Below are positions 9,263 through 9,695 of a DNA stretch of 9,695 nucleotides, piece by piece. Both the position numbers and the translations under genes were made by a program. Under the pieces are notes generated by a model. That model worked only from the letters and a program-made list of their open reading frames with translations, was not told the DNA's origin and ran no database searches. The DNA comes from an uncultured Zoogloea sp. (GTDB taxonomy: Bacteria > Pseudomonadota > Gammaproteobacteria > Burkholderiales > Rhodocyclaceae). How positions within the stretch are numbered: position 1 is the first letter of the stretch; every line of letters starts with the position of its first letter. The stretch spans positions 1 through 9,695 of the forward strand of contig CALBTT010000049.1 of the NCBI GenBank assembly GCA_937967645.1. The letters are read 5' to 3'.

Positions 9263-9647
9263 TGTCCCTCGACCGTCTCCTCGGCTCCCTGCTGTGCGGC
9301 TTCGCCCGCCTGCTCACCGGCGTGCGCGCCCTGTGGCTGGGCTGCGAGCCGGCCCCGCGCACCCGGGTATATTTCGCCAACCACCGCAGCCACGGGGATT
9401 TCGTGCTGATCTGGGCTTCCCTGCCGCCGGATCTGCGCCGCCGCACCCGCCCGGTGGCGGGCGCCGACTACTGGCTGACCACGCCGCTGCGCCGCTTTCT
9501 GATCGAAAGGGTCTTCAACGGCGTGTGCATCGACCGCCGCCCCGAGCGCCACGGCCCCAACCCGGTGGAGCAGATGGGCACGGCCCTGGCCGCGGGCGAA
9601 TCCCTGATCCTCTTCCCGGAGGGCACCCGCAACATGGGCGATGGCCT
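9262..9647 (+). CDS. PlsC-type 1-acyl-glycerol-phosphate acyltransferase, cut off at contig end
   Basis: The first 128 residues of a PlsC-superfamily acyltransferase, which moves an acyl chain to the sn-2 position of lysophosphatidic acid or a similar lysolipid. Motif I is NHRSHGDF (His41-x4-Asp46, the catalytic pair), motif II is FNGVCIDRRPER (85-96), and motif III is LFPEGTRN (117-124). Typical single-domain members are about 200-300 residues, so at least the last third is missing. The ATG at 9262 overlaps the preceding stop (TGATG) and has AGGA 8 bases upstream. Genomic sequence stops inside codon 129. From 9648 the frame continues into Illumina adapter, which would translate as DRKSTRLNSSHESPS and is not part of the protein. 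In this context it may supply phosphatidic acid to the CDP-lipid pathway, or acylate a special lipid. Confidence 0.9.
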
Positions 9648-9695
9648 AGATCGGAAGAGCACACGTCTGAACTCCAGTCACGAATCACCATCTCG
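9648..9695 (+). other. Illumina TruSeq adapter with index (sequencing artefact)
   Basis: AGATCGGAAGAGC at 9648-9660 is the universal TruSeq start. It continues through ACACGTCTGAACTCCAGTCAC (9661-9681), an 8-base index GAATCACC (9682-9689) and ATCTCG (9690-9695), which is how the constant P7 side resumes. The match is full length with no mismatch that I can see. This segment is synthetic and should be trimmed; the contig really ends at about 9647. Confidence 0.98.

Noticed and set aside
9648..9695. Continuation of the acyltransferase (DRKSTRLNSSHESPS)
   Set aside because: The DNA is exact TruSeq adapter plus index, so the translated tail is an artefact.

Overview
The window is GC-rich DNA, and almost every gene uses G or C in third codon positions. 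It looks like a proteobacterial chromosome. A SAH-type riboswitch in front of metH, together with the gene content, suggests a betaproteobacterium (Rhodocyclaceae-like is my guess; no marker gene here proves it). There are no mobile elements, tRNA or rRNA genes or CRISPR arrays.

Layout. (1) Positions 1-3173, minus strand: a long partial metH (cobalamin-dependent methionine synthase). Its C-terminal ~170 residues lie beyond the left edge. (2) Positions 3174-3383, minus strand: the metH leader. It contains a sigma-70-like promoter, an S-adenosylhomocysteine riboswitch starting about at the predicted transcription start, a hairpin that overlaps the riboswitch pseudoknot, and a good ribosome binding site. 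(3) Positions 3385-3636, minus strand: a small cysteine-motif protein of the 'oxidoreductase-like' family. (4) Positions 3637-3787: a short divergent promoter region. (5) Positions 3788-9647, plus strand: a tightly coupled six-gene operon. Its genes are a DUF805 membrane protein fused to a zinc ribbon and a glutaredoxin-like domain; a CDP-alcohol phosphatidyltransferase (YnbA-like); an alpha/beta hydrolase-methyltransferase fusion (YnbC-like); a PAP2 phosphatase-dual-specificity phosphatase fusion (YnbD-like); a small membrane protein; and a PlsC-type acyltransferase cut off by the end of the sequence. (6) Positions 9648-9695 are not genomic: they are Illumina TruSeq adapter with an 8-base index.

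How the parts work together. metH regenerates methionine from homocysteine. A riboswitch that senses SAH, the by-product of SAM-dependent methylation, is a logical control: SAH build-up should raise metH expression. The plus-strand operon resembles the poorly understood E. coli ynbABCD locus and has the parts of a membrane-lipid pathway: an acyltransferase to make phosphatidic acid, a head-group transferase using a CDP-activated lipid, two kinds of lipid-phosphate phosphatase, a lipase-like hydrolase and a methyltransferase. The expected CDP-diglyceride synthase (YnbB-like) is absent from the window and may lie just past the truncated end. The lipid made is unknown. The DUF805-glutaredoxin fusion leads the operon and overlaps the next gene, which suggests a redox or accessory role in the same membrane process.
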